Positions 1 to 8,249 of a stretch of DNA of 64,000 nt are shown one piece after another (the stretch's first letter is position 1; each line of letters starts with the position of its first letter). Under the pieces are notes generated by a model that was given only the letters and a program-made list of their open reading frames with translations, did not search any database and was not told the origin of the DNA. The DNA lies in assembly GCA_039821145.1 (NCBI GenBank), contig JBCBOS010000007.1:1-64000 (forward strand), given 5' to 3'. This stretch comes from JBCCSZ01 sp039821145. Lineage in GTDB: Bacteria > Bacteroidota > Bacteroidia > Chitinophagales > Saprospiraceae. Both the position numbers and the translations under genes were made by a program.

Positions 1-32
1 TTAAATTTGGCTAAACAGTTAGCCAAATTTAA
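1..32. repeat. Perfect 14-bp inverted repeat
   Basis: The arms TTAAATTTGGCTAA (1-14) and TTAGCCAAATTTAA (19-32) are exact reverse complements separated by ACAG. No T-tract follows on the plus strand, so it is not a classical plus-strand terminator. The window begins at the first base of the left arm, so the repeat may extend leftwards. It could be an operator, a terminator for a gene left of the window, or the end of a mobile element; the sequence does not decide. Confidence 0.8.
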
Positions 33-351
33 GGATTTATAGTTTTACCGAATTTCTTTTTCTACATTACTTATTTTTGCTAAAAAATAAATTGATGGAT
101 GCATTTTCCATTTATTTTGTGTAGATTTATCGCAGCTATTGAATACTACCTTACTTGCAATTTAGATTTTGCAAATCACAAAACATTTCGCTTTTCAAAT
201 TTCTACGAATCAGTTACTTTTCGTGTAATGACACTTTTCAGAATGTTCTGGAATGTCGTCCATTGTCTCGTCCCGTGGTACCATACTAGAATACCGTGGA
301 GTTCTAGATTTTGTGTATCCCTGATGGTTTCCACCTGCAAATAGAAAAGTC
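33..351. other. AT-rich intergenic region
   Basis: No convincing gene. The one plus-strand reading frame here (99-344) has no recognisable domain, no signal peptide and a composition like random AT-rich DNA. The region presumably carries the promoter of the gene starting at 352, but no clean TTTG/TAnnTTTG pair was found. Confidence 0.5.
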
Positions 352-2013
352 ATGCAAAGGCTAAATTTGATCTTCTTATTGATTATTTGCTATATCCCAT
401 GTCATTCTCAAGTATTCTCCTGGGCAAAAACTTTTGGAGGCAAAGAGTATGATCGTGCACGGAGGGTACATCTTGACGAGCAAGACAACATCTATGCAGT
501 GGGTAGATTTTCCGATTCGATCAATTTTGATCAGACCTCTACCTCTAGTGATGCTGTGCTCCTTTCCAATGGCAGATCTGATGCATTCGTTTACAAACTC
601 GACAAAGACGGCAACCATCTCTGGTCTACAAACATCGGAGGAAATGCTTCAGACAGAGCCTCCCAGATATTATTAGACAAAGAGAAAAACATATTGATAG
701 GTGGAGATTTCAGAGAGGATGTAGACTTTGATCCAGGTCCAAATACATTTTTGCTGCGCAATGACTTTATCAGCGATCAATTCGTATTGAAACTCGATCC
801 AGATGGCAACTTCCTTTGGGTAAACCACCTGATCAATGGTGTCCTGATTGACATGATCTTAGATGATCAAGGAAACATTTACGCAACCGGACAATTCCAG
901 CAAGAACTAATATACGAAATTGACAACGAAGTGAAAAGTACCATGGCAATTGGATTGATCGACTCGTATATCCAAAAAATAGATGCAGACGGTAATACAC
1001 TTTGGGTAAAAACTTTTGGTGGACTAGACGTGGATGCAGGAACTTCCCTTGCAATAAATGCGGATAACGATATCTATTGTGCAGGCACCTTCAGTGAGGA
1101 GGCAGATTTTGATCCCTCAGCAAATTCTTTTCTGTTGCAGTCCGAAGGAGAATATGACATATTTATTCTAAAAATCGATTCTGACGGCAACTTCATATGG
1201 GCGACATCCATCGGTACCCCTCAATATGAGCTGTCTCCCATTGTTGAGACGATACAAGGAGATCACATTTGCGTAAGTGGTAGCTCTGACGGGAAGCTCT
1301 TTGTGCACCAATATGACGGTCTTGGCCAAAAAATTTGGGAACGAAATATTAGTGGCAGCAGAACCCTTGACTTCATCAGGAGCAACTCAATGCTCATCAA
1401 TGACAACAACGACATTTATCTAACTGGTACTTTTATTGGAAACATTGATTTTGATCCTTCCAACCAATCGTTAATCTTATCTTCCAATACAACCATAGAT
1501 GGGGAATCCGATTGCTTTGTTGCCAGATACAATAAGGAAGGAGAATTGACATGGATAGAACACATCAGTGGAAAAGGAGCTGAAGAAGGTAATTCTCTAG
1601 CACAAAATTCGAACGGCGACTTGCTACTCATTGGCAACTATGACGATGAAGTAATCATCAACTCCAACTCCTTTTCTTTCTCCAGTCCATCAATTGGCGC
1701 ATCAGATATATTCATCACCAAGATTGATCAACTTCAAACTACAAGTACAAATGGCCCGGCGAATGTAGAAGTCAAACTCATGCCCAATCCTTCAAATACA
1801 GGGGTCTTCCAAATCGAAAGACAAAGTAAGATGAGCCCCCATGCAAAGGTATTTGTCGCTGATTTATCAGGGCGAATAGTAGCACAATATAAATTGGATG
1901 AAATAGATAATATTCTGAATTTGGATTTCCTAGCCGATGGAATCTACTGCGTCCAGTTCAGCCTCTATGATAAAATTTATGCCAGCAAGAAAATTGTGAT
2001 TGTCAGAAACTAA
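352..2013 (+). CDS. Secreted beta-propeller-like (SBBP-type) protein with T9SS type A sorting domain
   Basis: 553 residues. An N-terminal signal peptide (about residues 1-20, ending CHSQ) is followed by repeated blades. These contain D-x-(D/E)-G-N-x-x-W elements (for example DKDGNHLW, DPDGNFLW, DADGNTLW, DSDGNFIW) and FDP(G/S) turns followed by N-S/T-F-L-L, the pattern of SBBP/beta-propeller repeat proteins. The last about 80 residues start with a MPNPSNTG motif and end in a G-I-Y-x-V-x-F strand and a basic tail, as in Por-secretion (type A) sorting domains. The inferred role is a cell-surface or secreted protein exported by the type IX system; its ligand is unknown. Base composition is AT-richer than most of the window. 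Confidence 0.85.
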   Translation: MQRLNLIFLLIICYIPCHSQVFSWAKTFGGKEYDRARRVHLDEQDNIYAVGRFSDSINFDQTSTSSDAVLLSNGRSDAFVYKLDKDGNHLWSTNIGGNASDRASQILLDKEKNILIGGDFREDVDFDPGPNTFLLRNDFISDQFVLKLDPDGNFLWVNHLINGVLIDMILDDQGNIYATGQFQQELIYEIDNEVKSTMAIGLIDSYIQKIDADGNTLWVKTFGGLDVDAGTSLAINADNDIYCAGTFSEEADFDPSANSFLLQSEGEYDIFILKIDSDGNFIWATSIGTPQYELSPIVETIQGDHICVSGSSDGKLFVHQYDGLGQKIWERNISGSRTLDFIRSNSMLINDNNDIYLTGTFIGNIDFDPSNQSLILSSNTTIDGESDCFVARYNKEGELTWIEHISGKGAEEGNSLAQNSNGDLLLIGNYDDEVIINSNSFSFSSPSIGASDIFITKIDQLQTTSTNGPANVEVKLMPNPSNTGVFQIERQSKMSPHAKVFVADLSGRIVAQYKLDEIDNILNLDFLADGIYCVQFSLYDKIYASKKIVIVRN

Positions 2014-2285
2014 GTTTTCCTTAAGTTCTATCCAATCAGTCACACCCCTCTCCGTCACTACAATCAGTTACACTAGAATCAGAACAAGCTGCTGAAGCCA
2101 ACGCACGTCAACAGCAGTACACCTCTGTGAATGCCACAGAGCAAAATGCGCCGTAGACACAATCTACAGCCTGCCATTGGCATGCCCATACACAAAGACA
2201 TCAGGCCGTTTTTGTGAAGGCCAATGCCATACAAAAAATTATCATCGCATCAACTATTTTTTATTCACTTTCAAAATTCATTCAA

Positions 2286-2687
2286 ATGAAAAATGTCAAA
2301 CACATCACCCAGTCCATTCTCTTTGTAGCGGCCATTGCTTGCCTATTCACAGCCTGCCAAAAAGAAGAGACACTGGACATCAAGCAGGAAAATACCAGCC
2401 TCTTGGACATTGAAACTGCCAAAACTGACACACCTGCAGAAGAAGAGGTCAAAGGACTTCTCAGTCTTCCCACCGGACCAGGCCAAACCGCAGAGTGTTA
2501 CATCGCCTCTGTCAGCGTAGATGTCAACTGCGATGGAAGCTACAGCGTCACTGGCAATGAAGATTACTTCAGCGCAAACCTTTGCTGGTCCAGAGTCTAC
2601 AACCTGATCTACGCATATGAAGCCCAAGGACATTGTGCCAGCCCAGGAATCGGCGCATGCGTTCAGACGACCTGCTTCTTACGCTAA
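2286..2687 (+). CDS. Small six-cysteine lipoprotein, paralogue 1
   Basis: 133 residues from the ATG at 2286; the frame is open upstream to 2214, but only this start places the signal peptide at the N terminus. A lipoprotein signal ends at LFTAC, followed by QKE. A low-complexity acidic linker leads to a C-terminal module with six cysteines spaced C-x10-C-x17-C-x16-C-x7-C-x4-C, including C-Y-x-A-x-V-x-V-D-x-x-C-D-G-S. The spacing is identical in the two downstream paralogues (3292 and 4090), suggesting three disulphides in a periplasmic or surface-exposed domain. I do not recognise a named family. The VDxNCDGS loop faintly resembles a calcium-binding loop but lacks the usual twelfth-position acid. 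Confidence 0.85.
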   Translation: MKNVKHITQSILFVAAIACLFTACQKEETLDIKQENTSLLDIETAKTDTPAEEEVKGLLSLPTGPGQTAECYIASVSVDVNCDGSYSVTGNEDYFSANLCWSRVYNLIYAYEAQGHCASPGIGACVQTTCFLR

Positions 2688-2741
2688 GTACTGCTGTTTT
2701 TCAAAACCAGTTGCACAAATACAAACAACACCACATTGGAA

Positions 2742-2772
2742 GAAACCAGTATTGATGTACTGGTTTCTTTTT
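2742..2772 (+). terminator. Intrinsic terminator after six-Cys lipoprotein 1
   Basis: Stem GAAACCAGTA (2742-2751) pairs with TACTGGTTTC (2758-2767) across a 6-nt loop and is followed by five T. The same GAAACCAGT stem recurs after paralogue 2 and, degenerate, after paralogue 3. Confidence 0.85.
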
Positions 2773-2800
2773 GATCATATTATTTTTTTTTGAATAATCA

Positions 2801-2834
2801 ACTTGTTTTTGAATTCTAATTTTCGTATCATTGA
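2801..2834 (+). repeat. Duplicated upstream block A, copy before paralogue 2
   Basis: 34 nt beginning ACTTGTTTTTG and ending CATTGA. It matches 3800-3833 at 26 of 34 positions without gaps. Both copies lie just after a terminator and upstream of a six-Cys lipoprotein gene, so the block may carry a promoter or regulator site. Confidence 0.65.
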
Positions 2835-2954
2835 CCAGCCAATTATTCTACATTTTTTCGTCTTTTGATAGACGAATTACCTTCTCTTTCGTTCACGATA
2901 CGAACCGGTCTACACAATTGTCACACAACAAATTTTGCGTGAGTGTAAAAGGTT

Positions 2955-2986
2955 GTTTCATCACCTTTTCTTCCCTTGCCAAAATG
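2955..2986 (+). repeat. Duplicated upstream block B, copy before paralogue 2
   Basis: Starts GTTTCATCACC and ends CCAAAATG. It resembles 3906-3936 (GTTTCACCAAT...CCAAGATG) with a one-base length difference. With block A it shows that upstream DNA was duplicated along with the coding sequence. Confidence 0.6.
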
Positions 2987-3291
2987 CATCCTGCTAGTAC
3001 ATCAACGCGTTAAAGGAATCAACAATAAGCCACCTCTGTGTAGGTGGTACTGTCCATTCCTACAAGCAAACCAAGTATTCACCTGGTCTGATTCATTCGA
3101 CAGGATGAATAGGCGTTTGATTGGCCTGTCAGAAGACTTTGACAGGGGCTTCTTTGCATTGCCAAAAGCAAATAGCACAAGTGCGCATGCACCAATAGTG
3201 CCCCAATATTTCTATGCCTGAAAATAAAGTCAATTACACAAAATACTGATGTTGGTAAAATCAATATTCCCCATTGTTCACCACTAAACAA

Positions 3292-3693
3292 ATGAAGATG
3301 AAAAATGTAAAACACCTATTGAAGTATTCCCTTTTATTGGCCCTCTTTGGCTGCCTACTCACTGCCTGTCAAAAAGATGCCACACGCGATTTTGAAAAAG
3401 ACATACAAGAAAATACCGAAATAGATTTCCAACAAAAGGTTACAACAGGAGATGATGTCCAGGCCCGCAGACCTCCTGACAATCCCGATCCCTACAATAA
3501 ATGCTACAATGCAGGTGTCAAAGTTGACTATGATTGTGATGGGTCCTTTGAATTGGGTCACAATGACATCACCTATACCTACAATGCATGCATCAGCAGA
3601 GTAGGTGAACTCATCATCCATTACCTAGATGAAGGATATTGTGTACAAATGTCCCAAGGTGCCTGCCAAGAGATGGACTGCCGCTACCAATAA
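3292..3693 (+). CDS. Small six-cysteine lipoprotein, paralogue 2
   Basis: 133 residues. The start at 3292 gives MKMKNVKH, matching paralogue 3; an in-frame start at 3274 would add six residues before the signal peptide. The lipobox is LLTAC followed by QKDAT. A charged linker precedes the C-terminal module, whose six cysteines keep exactly the C-x10-C-x17-C-x16-C-x7-C-x4-C spacing. It is closer to paralogue 3 than to paralogue 1: both share QKDAT, DFEK, DDVQAR and VDYxCDGSFELG. Function unknown; expected in the envelope as a lipid-anchored disulphide-rich domain. Confidence 0.85.
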   Translation: MKMKNVKHLLKYSLLLALFGCLLTACQKDATRDFEKDIQENTEIDFQQKVTTGDDVQARRPPDNPDPYNKCYNAGVKVDYDCDGSFELGHNDITYTYNACISRVGELIIHYLDEGYCVQMSQGACQEMDCRYQ

Positions 3694-3737
3694 TCCATCA
3701 ATCATCATTTCCCAGCCAACATCCTAATACGCCTCTT

Positions 3738-3770
3738 GAAACCAGTGGGTCTGCTCACTGGTTTCTTTTT
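3738..3770 (+). terminator. Intrinsic terminator after six-Cys lipoprotein 2
   Basis: GAAACCAGTG (3738-3747) pairs with CACTGGTTTC (3756-3765) across an 8-nt loop, then TTTTT. The stem is nearly identical to the one at 2742-2767. Confidence 0.87.
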
Positions 3771-3799
3771 GAAAAAATGAAGCCTTTTTCAAAGCAAGC

Positions 3800-3833
3800 A
3801 CTTGTGTTTGTACTCTGATCTTTGTAATATTGA
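3800..3833 (+). repeat. Duplicated upstream block A, copy before paralogue 3
   Basis: 34 nt beginning ACTTGTGTTTG and ending TATTGA; 26 of 34 positions match 2801-2834. Confidence 0.65.
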
Positions 3834-3905
3834 ATCATCAGATCATTTGCGATTGTCCGTCAGCTTGTCTAATGCATCCGCATTCTCCGTACAAGCCCAA
3901 AAGTA

Positions 3906-3936
3906 GTTTCACCAATTTTTCATCCTTACCAAGATG
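3906..3936 (+). repeat. Duplicated upstream block B, copy before paralogue 3
   Basis: 31 nt starting GTTTCACCAAT, corresponding to 2955-2986. Confidence 0.6.
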
Positions 3937-4089
3937 ACAGCTTTCTGCAAAGCAACTTGCAGGAGGAACAAATGACAAACCGTGGCAGGTTCATGTCGTT
4001 TTTGCTCATCCACAGATCAACAATGTACCCGAGTTGGCAAGGTCAGTTTGGGGCGTTGTACTTGCATTTATTCCTAACAATTCAAAAAA

Positions 4090-4503
4090 ATGAAAATGAA
4101 AAATGTGAACAACACTTTGAAGTGGTCGCTGTTTTTGGCCCTCTTTGGCTTTCTGGTCTCTGCCTGTCAAAAAGATGCCACACTCGATTTTGAAAAAAAT
4201 GTACAGGAAAGCATCGAAATGGACTTCGCCCAAACCTCCAGCACCGCAGATGATGTCCAAGCCCGCAATCCACCAACCAACCCCAATCCCGCCCTCTTTT
4301 GCTATGCCGCAAGTGTCAAAGTCGATTACAATTGCGATGGCTCCTTTGAACTGGGTGTAAACGACAATGAATTTTCCTACGCCACCTGCCTGGAAAGAGT
4401 ACAACAAATCATCGTTTACTACCAAGGCCTGGGATATTGCGCACAAAGAGAAGAGAGAACTTGCCGACGCACTGACTGCCGCTTTTTGCCAGTTGGCCAG
4501 TGA
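4090..4503 (+). CDS. Small six-cysteine lipoprotein, paralogue 3
   Basis: 137 residues, starting MKMKNV like paralogue 2. The lipobox is LVSAC followed by QKDAT. The six cysteines again follow C-x10-C-x17-C-x16-C-x7-C-x4-C. The protein runs four residues beyond the paralogue 2 end (LPVGQ tail), and the segment before the fifth cysteine is more charged (QREERT). It is followed by a damaged copy of the family terminator. No function can be assigned; tandem duplication suggests divergence for related ligands or partners, which is inference. Confidence 0.85.
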   Translation: MKMKNVNNTLKWSLFLALFGFLVSACQKDATLDFEKNVQESIEMDFAQTSSTADDVQARNPPTNPNPALFCYAASVKVDYNCDGSFELGVNDNEFSYATCLERVQQIIVYYQGLGYCAQREERTCRRTDCRFLPVGQ

Positions 4504-4536
4504 TCATCTCCTTGCCAACACCGTAAATCATTCCTC

Positions 4537-4571
4537 GAAACCAGTGGGGGGGGCTGCTCCTCCCCCATTTC
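4537..4571 (+). terminator. Degenerate terminator copy after six-Cys lipoprotein 3
   Basis: Begins GAAACCAGTGGGG like the two upstream terminators, but the right arm has become TCCCCCATTTCC. A TGGGGG/CCCCCA stem (4545-4550 with 4562-4567), flanked by GAAA/TTTC, can still form. No T-tract follows, so termination may be weaker. Confidence 0.5.
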
Positions 4572-4695
4572 CCTACTCACTCTTCTTTTTAAAGAGCTTG
4601 TTCCCCACATCCCAACTTTTTTCCAGATATTAGCTGGCGAAAGCAAAAGAATAAAATTGTAAAGAAATTTACATCTGAGTAAAAACAAAGATAAA

Positions 4696-5595
4696 ATGAA
4701 AATCCATACCATAGACTTGGAGTTTCTCACTCTCCCCAACAGCATCGCCGCTTTTCTGGTCGAAACCAGCGCCGGACCCGTCCTCATCGAAACGGGCCCC
4801 CACTCCGCCATCGACCGTCTGACCGCTGGCATTCGCCGCTGTGGCTACGAGCCCTCCCAGATTCGCCATGTTCTGCTTACCCACATCCACTTCGACCACG
4901 CAGGAGCCGCCTGGTACTTTGCAAAACTGGGTGCCCAAATCTACGTCCACCCCTTCGGCTATCCCCACCTGCAAGACCCCTCCCGGCTATTGGACTCTGC
5001 CCGACGCATCTACCAAGACCAAATGGATGTCCTTTGGGGCAAAATAGAAGGCATCGCTGACGAGCAAATGCAGGCCGTTGACAATGGTGCTACCATCCAG
5101 ATTGGAGAGACAACCTTCACCGCTTGGTACACCCCTGGTCATGCCCGCCACCACATTGCCTGGCAATGCGATGATGTGGTCTTCACAGGAGATGTTGCCG
5201 GTGTATCCATCAACAAAGGAATGGTCGTACCGCCTTGCCCACCACCAGACATCAACCTAGAGGATTGGGCCGAAAGCATCGCCCTGCTGCGAAAATTGGA
5301 AGTGAAAGCCTTTTACCTGACGCACTATGGCGAAGTGACGGAAATGGAGTCTCACCTCCAAGCCCTGGAATTTGCCCTCAACGACTGGGCCCAATGGATG
5401 AAAAAAGAATTTGAAGCAGAAAAGACATTGGAAGAGACCGTACCAAAGTTTCAAGCCTATGTCGCTGGACAATTGCGGGAATACGGCTTGGATGAAGATG
5501 CCATCAAGCAATACGAGGCGGCCAATCCTTCTTGGATGAGCGTAGCAGGCTTATTTCGATACTGGAAAAAGCGAAGCAGCAAGCCAAAAGCCTGA
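4696..5595 (+). CDS. MBL-fold metallo-hydrolase
   Basis: 299 residues without signal peptide, so probably cytoplasmic. The metallo-beta-lactamase signature T-H-I-H-F-D-H-A-G lies near residue 62, the GDVAG metal-ligand aspartate near 175, and a THYGE histidine near 213, so all main metal-binding positions of a glyoxalase-II-like hydrolase are present. The C-terminal about 80 residues are helical and charged. The substrate cannot be told; candidates are thioesters, lactones or phosphoesters. It is a single-gene unit between the lipoprotein array and a convergent small gene. Confidence 0.85.
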   Translation: MKIHTIDLEFLTLPNSIAAFLVETSAGPVLIETGPHSAIDRLTAGIRRCGYEPSQIRHVLLTHIHFDHAGAAWYFAKLGAQIYVHPFGYPHLQDPSRLLDSARRIYQDQMDVLWGKIEGIADEQMQAVDNGATIQIGETTFTAWYTPGHARHHIAWQCDDVVFTGDVAGVSINKGMVVPPCPPPDINLEDWAESIALLRKLEVKAFYLTHYGEVTEMESHLQALEFALNDWAQWMKKEFEAEKTLEETVPKFQAYVAGQLREYGLDEDAIKQYEAANPSWMSVAGLFRYWKKRSSKPKA

Positions 5596-5665
5596 AAAGG
5601 CGCGTTGCTGGAAACATTGATGGATGAACAAGAAAAAAGCGTTTGGTATTACCCAAGCACTTTCA

Positions 5666-5914
5666 TTAAGAGGCAGGAAACAGGCCCTTTCCCTTTTCGA
5701 TGAGCTTTTTGACCAACATGACATCGGGAAGGCTGTTCTTTTCTTCATCAGCAGAATCGGCATTCTCAACCTCATTGCCCAAAAAGTAACTCTTTTGCTC
5801 CACATTCCGAGCAGAAACATCATTGATGGAAACCGTATTGATGTAGATGTAAGAGCAAAGGCTGGTTGCCAAGATCAGAACCAAAAAGACAGGGCGTAGA
5901 TTGATTTTTTTCAT
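5666..5914 (-). CDS. Small single-span membrane or exported protein
   Basis: 82 residues. An N-terminal hydrophobic segment (about residues 8-26) follows MKKINLRP and could be an uncleaved signal anchor. The remainder is polar and acidic, ending LPDVMLVKKLIEKGKGLFPAS. The overlapping plus-strand frame (5624-5899) has no such features, so the minus strand was chosen. Convergent with the MBL gene. I do not recognise a named family. Confidence 0.6.
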   Translation of the reverse strand: MKKINLRPVFLVLILATSLCSYIYINTVSINDVSARNVEQKSYFLGNEVENADSADEEKNSLPDVMLVKKLIEKGKGLFPAS

Positions 5915-6182
5915 GTGCCTGAGGTTTTGAGGAATGCCAAGGGTTGTTTTAGTTTCGTGTATATTCCTGAATATTCAATTTTTTATCCTAAGTATCACAT
6001 TTTTTCGATTACCGGAAGCAAACACCCGACCAACGGGAAATCGTCATCATAAATGACAGCCATTTTTTGAACAAGTTGCACCTATGGCTCGAAAACTTTC
6101 CCCAATTTACAACTGATTTTCCGACAAATCACCTTATTGAGCCCCTTTAACGGATCATTAACAGCCCCCCTCCCCAGCGCGA

Positions 6183-7991
6183 TCAGCCAAGATTCAGCCG
6201 ACGCTGAATGTCCTCCAAGCGTCCTTTGGGAATGGCATTGATCAATTTTCGTGTGTATTCTGTTTTAGGATTGGCATAGATCACATCGGCATCATCGTAT
6301 TCTTCCATTTTCCCCTTGTTCATCACAATCATGCGATCACTCATCAACTTGACAACTGACAGATCGTGCGAGATGAATACATAGGTCAACTGTAAGCTCT
6401 CTCGCAATTGGATCAACAGGTTGAGGACCTGGGCTTGGACCGAGACATCCAAAGCAGAGACAGACTCGTCGCAGACAATGAATTTGGGCTCCAAAGCCAG
6501 TGCCCTTGCAATGCATACCCGCTGGCGTTGGCCGCCAGAAAATTCGTGTGGATAGCGCCCCTTGTACTGTGGCGAAAGGCTGACCAGCTCCAGTAGTTCA
6601 TCCACCCGTGCCTCGCGCTTTTTCGGGTCGGGATACAGTCGGTGTACCAGCAATGGCTCCGCAATGGCCTGCCCAATGGTCATTCTGGGATTGAGGGAAC
6701 TGTAGGGATCCTGAAAGATGATCTGCAACTCCCGGCGGTAAGCCTTCATTTCCCGCTCCGACATTGGCAGCAAATCCTTGCCCTTGTACAATACCGATCC
6801 ACTTCTGGCTTTTTCCAACTGCAAGATGCTGCGGCCCAAAGTCGTCTTTCCACAACCTGATTCACCCACCAAACCAAGGGTTTCTCCTGGATAGACCTTG
6901 AAACTGACGCCATCAACTGCCTTGACATACTCCAGAGGCTTGCCAAAGAAGTTCTTTCGGGACGGGAACCATGTTTTCAAGTCGTTGATCTCCAGCAATG
7001 CCTCCCTGGCATACAGGTCGTCAAACCTCGCCTTGCGCATCTCAGGGCTGATGCGATGCGCGGCCAATGCCTCGTCCAGAGATGTCTGCTCCTTTTCTAC
7101 AATTTCCAATTGCCCATCCGGCCCCTCTCGGCTTTCCATAAAATCTGCCACCACTGGCAAGCGGGACAGTCGAAGGTCCAAAGGCGGCCGACAGGCCAAG
7201 AGTCCTTTCGTATATGGGTGACGAGGATTGCTGAACAGCTCATATACAGAACCCTGCTCTACGATTTTGCCCTTGTACATCACGATGACCCGATCGGCAA
7301 TTTCGGCAATCACCCCCAAATCGTGGGTAATGAACATGACCGAAGCCTTCATTTCCCGCTTCAGTTGATTCATCAAATGTAGGATCTGCTTTTGCACCGT
7401 CACGTCCAAGGCAGTGGTCGGCTCATCTGCAATCAGCAATTTAGGATCACAAGACATCGCCATCGCGATCATTACACGTTGCTTTTGCCCTCCTGACAAT
7501 TGGTGCGGATAGGATCTGTAAATCCGCTCAGGATCAGGCAATTGCACCTTTTCGAACAGCTCCAAACAGCGCTTTTTGGCATCGGCAGTCGACAATTTCA
7601 GATGCAATTCAATGGCCTCTATGACCTGATCTCCACATCGGAATACGGGATTGAGAGACGTCATGGGCTCCTGAAAGATCATGGCAATGTCCTTGCCCCG
7701 ATGGCTGCGCATGTCTTTTTCGGACAAGGACAGCAAATCGACGGCCTCCTCTTGTTCGTTTGCTCGAAATAGGATTTGACCTCCCACAATTTTACCGGGC
7801 GGACTCTTTACCAACCGCATGATGGAAAGAGAGGTCACGGATTTTCCGGAACCGGACTCCCCCACAATGCCCACCGTTTCTCCTGGCCCAATGGAAAAGG
7901 AGACATCATCAACTGCCTTGACGACACCCTCATCGGTAAAGAAATGGGTTTTCAACTGACGGACGGAAAGAAGTGCTCTGTCTTCTGCCAT
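6183..7991 (-). CDS. Peptide-type ABC transporter, two fused ATP-binding domains (DppD-DppF / YejF-like)
   Basis: 602 residues with two complete nucleotide-binding domains. The first has Walker A GESGSGKS (residues 44-51), QEPMTSLNP, signature LSGGQKQR and DEPTTALD. The second has GESGCGKT (around 380), QDPYSSLNP, FSGGQRQR and DESVSALD. Each domain ends in the NPRHPYT/NPKTEYT-type tail of oligopeptide ABC ATPases. Such fused ATPases energise import of di- and oligopeptides, nickel or glutathione with separate permeases and a binding protein. None of these partners is adjacent, so it works with components encoded elsewhere or is an orphan. Transcribed alone; start is the ATG at 7991. Confidence 0.9.
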   Translation of the reverse strand: MAEDRALLSVRQLKTHFFTDEGVVKAVDDVSFSIGPGETVGIVGESGSGKSVTSLSIMRLVKSPPGKIVGGQILFRANEQEEAVDLLSLSEKDMRSHRGKDIAMIFQEPMTSLNPVFRCGDQVIEAIELHLKLSTADAKKRCLELFEKVQLPDPERIYRSYPHQLSGGQKQRVMIAMAMSCDPKLLIADEPTTALDVTVQKQILHLMNQLKREMKASVMFITHDLGVIAEIADRVIVMYKGKIVEQGSVYELFSNPRHPYTKGLLACRPPLDLRLSRLPVVADFMESREGPDGQLEIVEKEQTSLDEALAAHRISPEMRKARFDDLYAREALLEINDLKTWFPSRKNFFGKPLEYVKAVDGVSFKVYPGETLGLVGESGCGKTTLGRSILQLEKARSGSVLYKGKDLLPMSEREMKAYRRELQIIFQDPYSSLNPRMTIGQAIAEPLLVHRLYPDPKKREARVDELLELVSLSPQYKGRYPHEFSGGQRQRVCIARALALEPKFIVCDESVSALDVSVQAQVLNLLIQLRESLQLTYVFISHDLSVVKLMSDRMIVMNKGKMEEYDDADVIYANPKTEYTRKLINAIPKGRLEDIQRRLNLG

Positions 7992-8249
7992 GGAAGCTAG
8001 TATGGATTTTGTAGTAAGTGGCTGTACACCAAGGTCCCCAAAAGTAGTCAGAATTTGCTCAGAATTTTATCCATTGGAATGAAATTCCATGCCATTGTCG
8101 CGCTGAGCTGTGAATTTTCTACTGCCATTTGACCTTAGATGAGGGGCCACAAAAGAACGACATGCCTTGGGAAAGACAGATTTCAGAGAGGAATATGTCG
8201 TTTCAGAATAAATTCTTCCGTTATTACGAGCTACAAAAATTGTCAGCAT

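Larger units (their letters stand above)
2688..3291. other. Intergenic region between six-Cys paralogues 1 and 2
   Basis: About 600 bases. It holds the terminator of paralogue 1 (2742-2772) and two blocks (2801-2834 and 2955-2986) that recur upstream of paralogue 3. The short reading frames here (2831-3013, 2976-3221) show no protein features and are not called. Confidence 0.6.
3694..4089. other. Intergenic region between six-Cys paralogues 2 and 3
   Basis: Contains the terminator of paralogue 2 (3738-3770) and the upstream repeat blocks at 3800-3833 and 3906-3936. No gene is supported. Confidence 0.6.

Noticed and set aside
99..344. 81-residue plus-strand reading frame before the first gene
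   Set aside because: No signal peptide or domain, AT-rich random-like composition, and no conserved feature; treated as non-coding.
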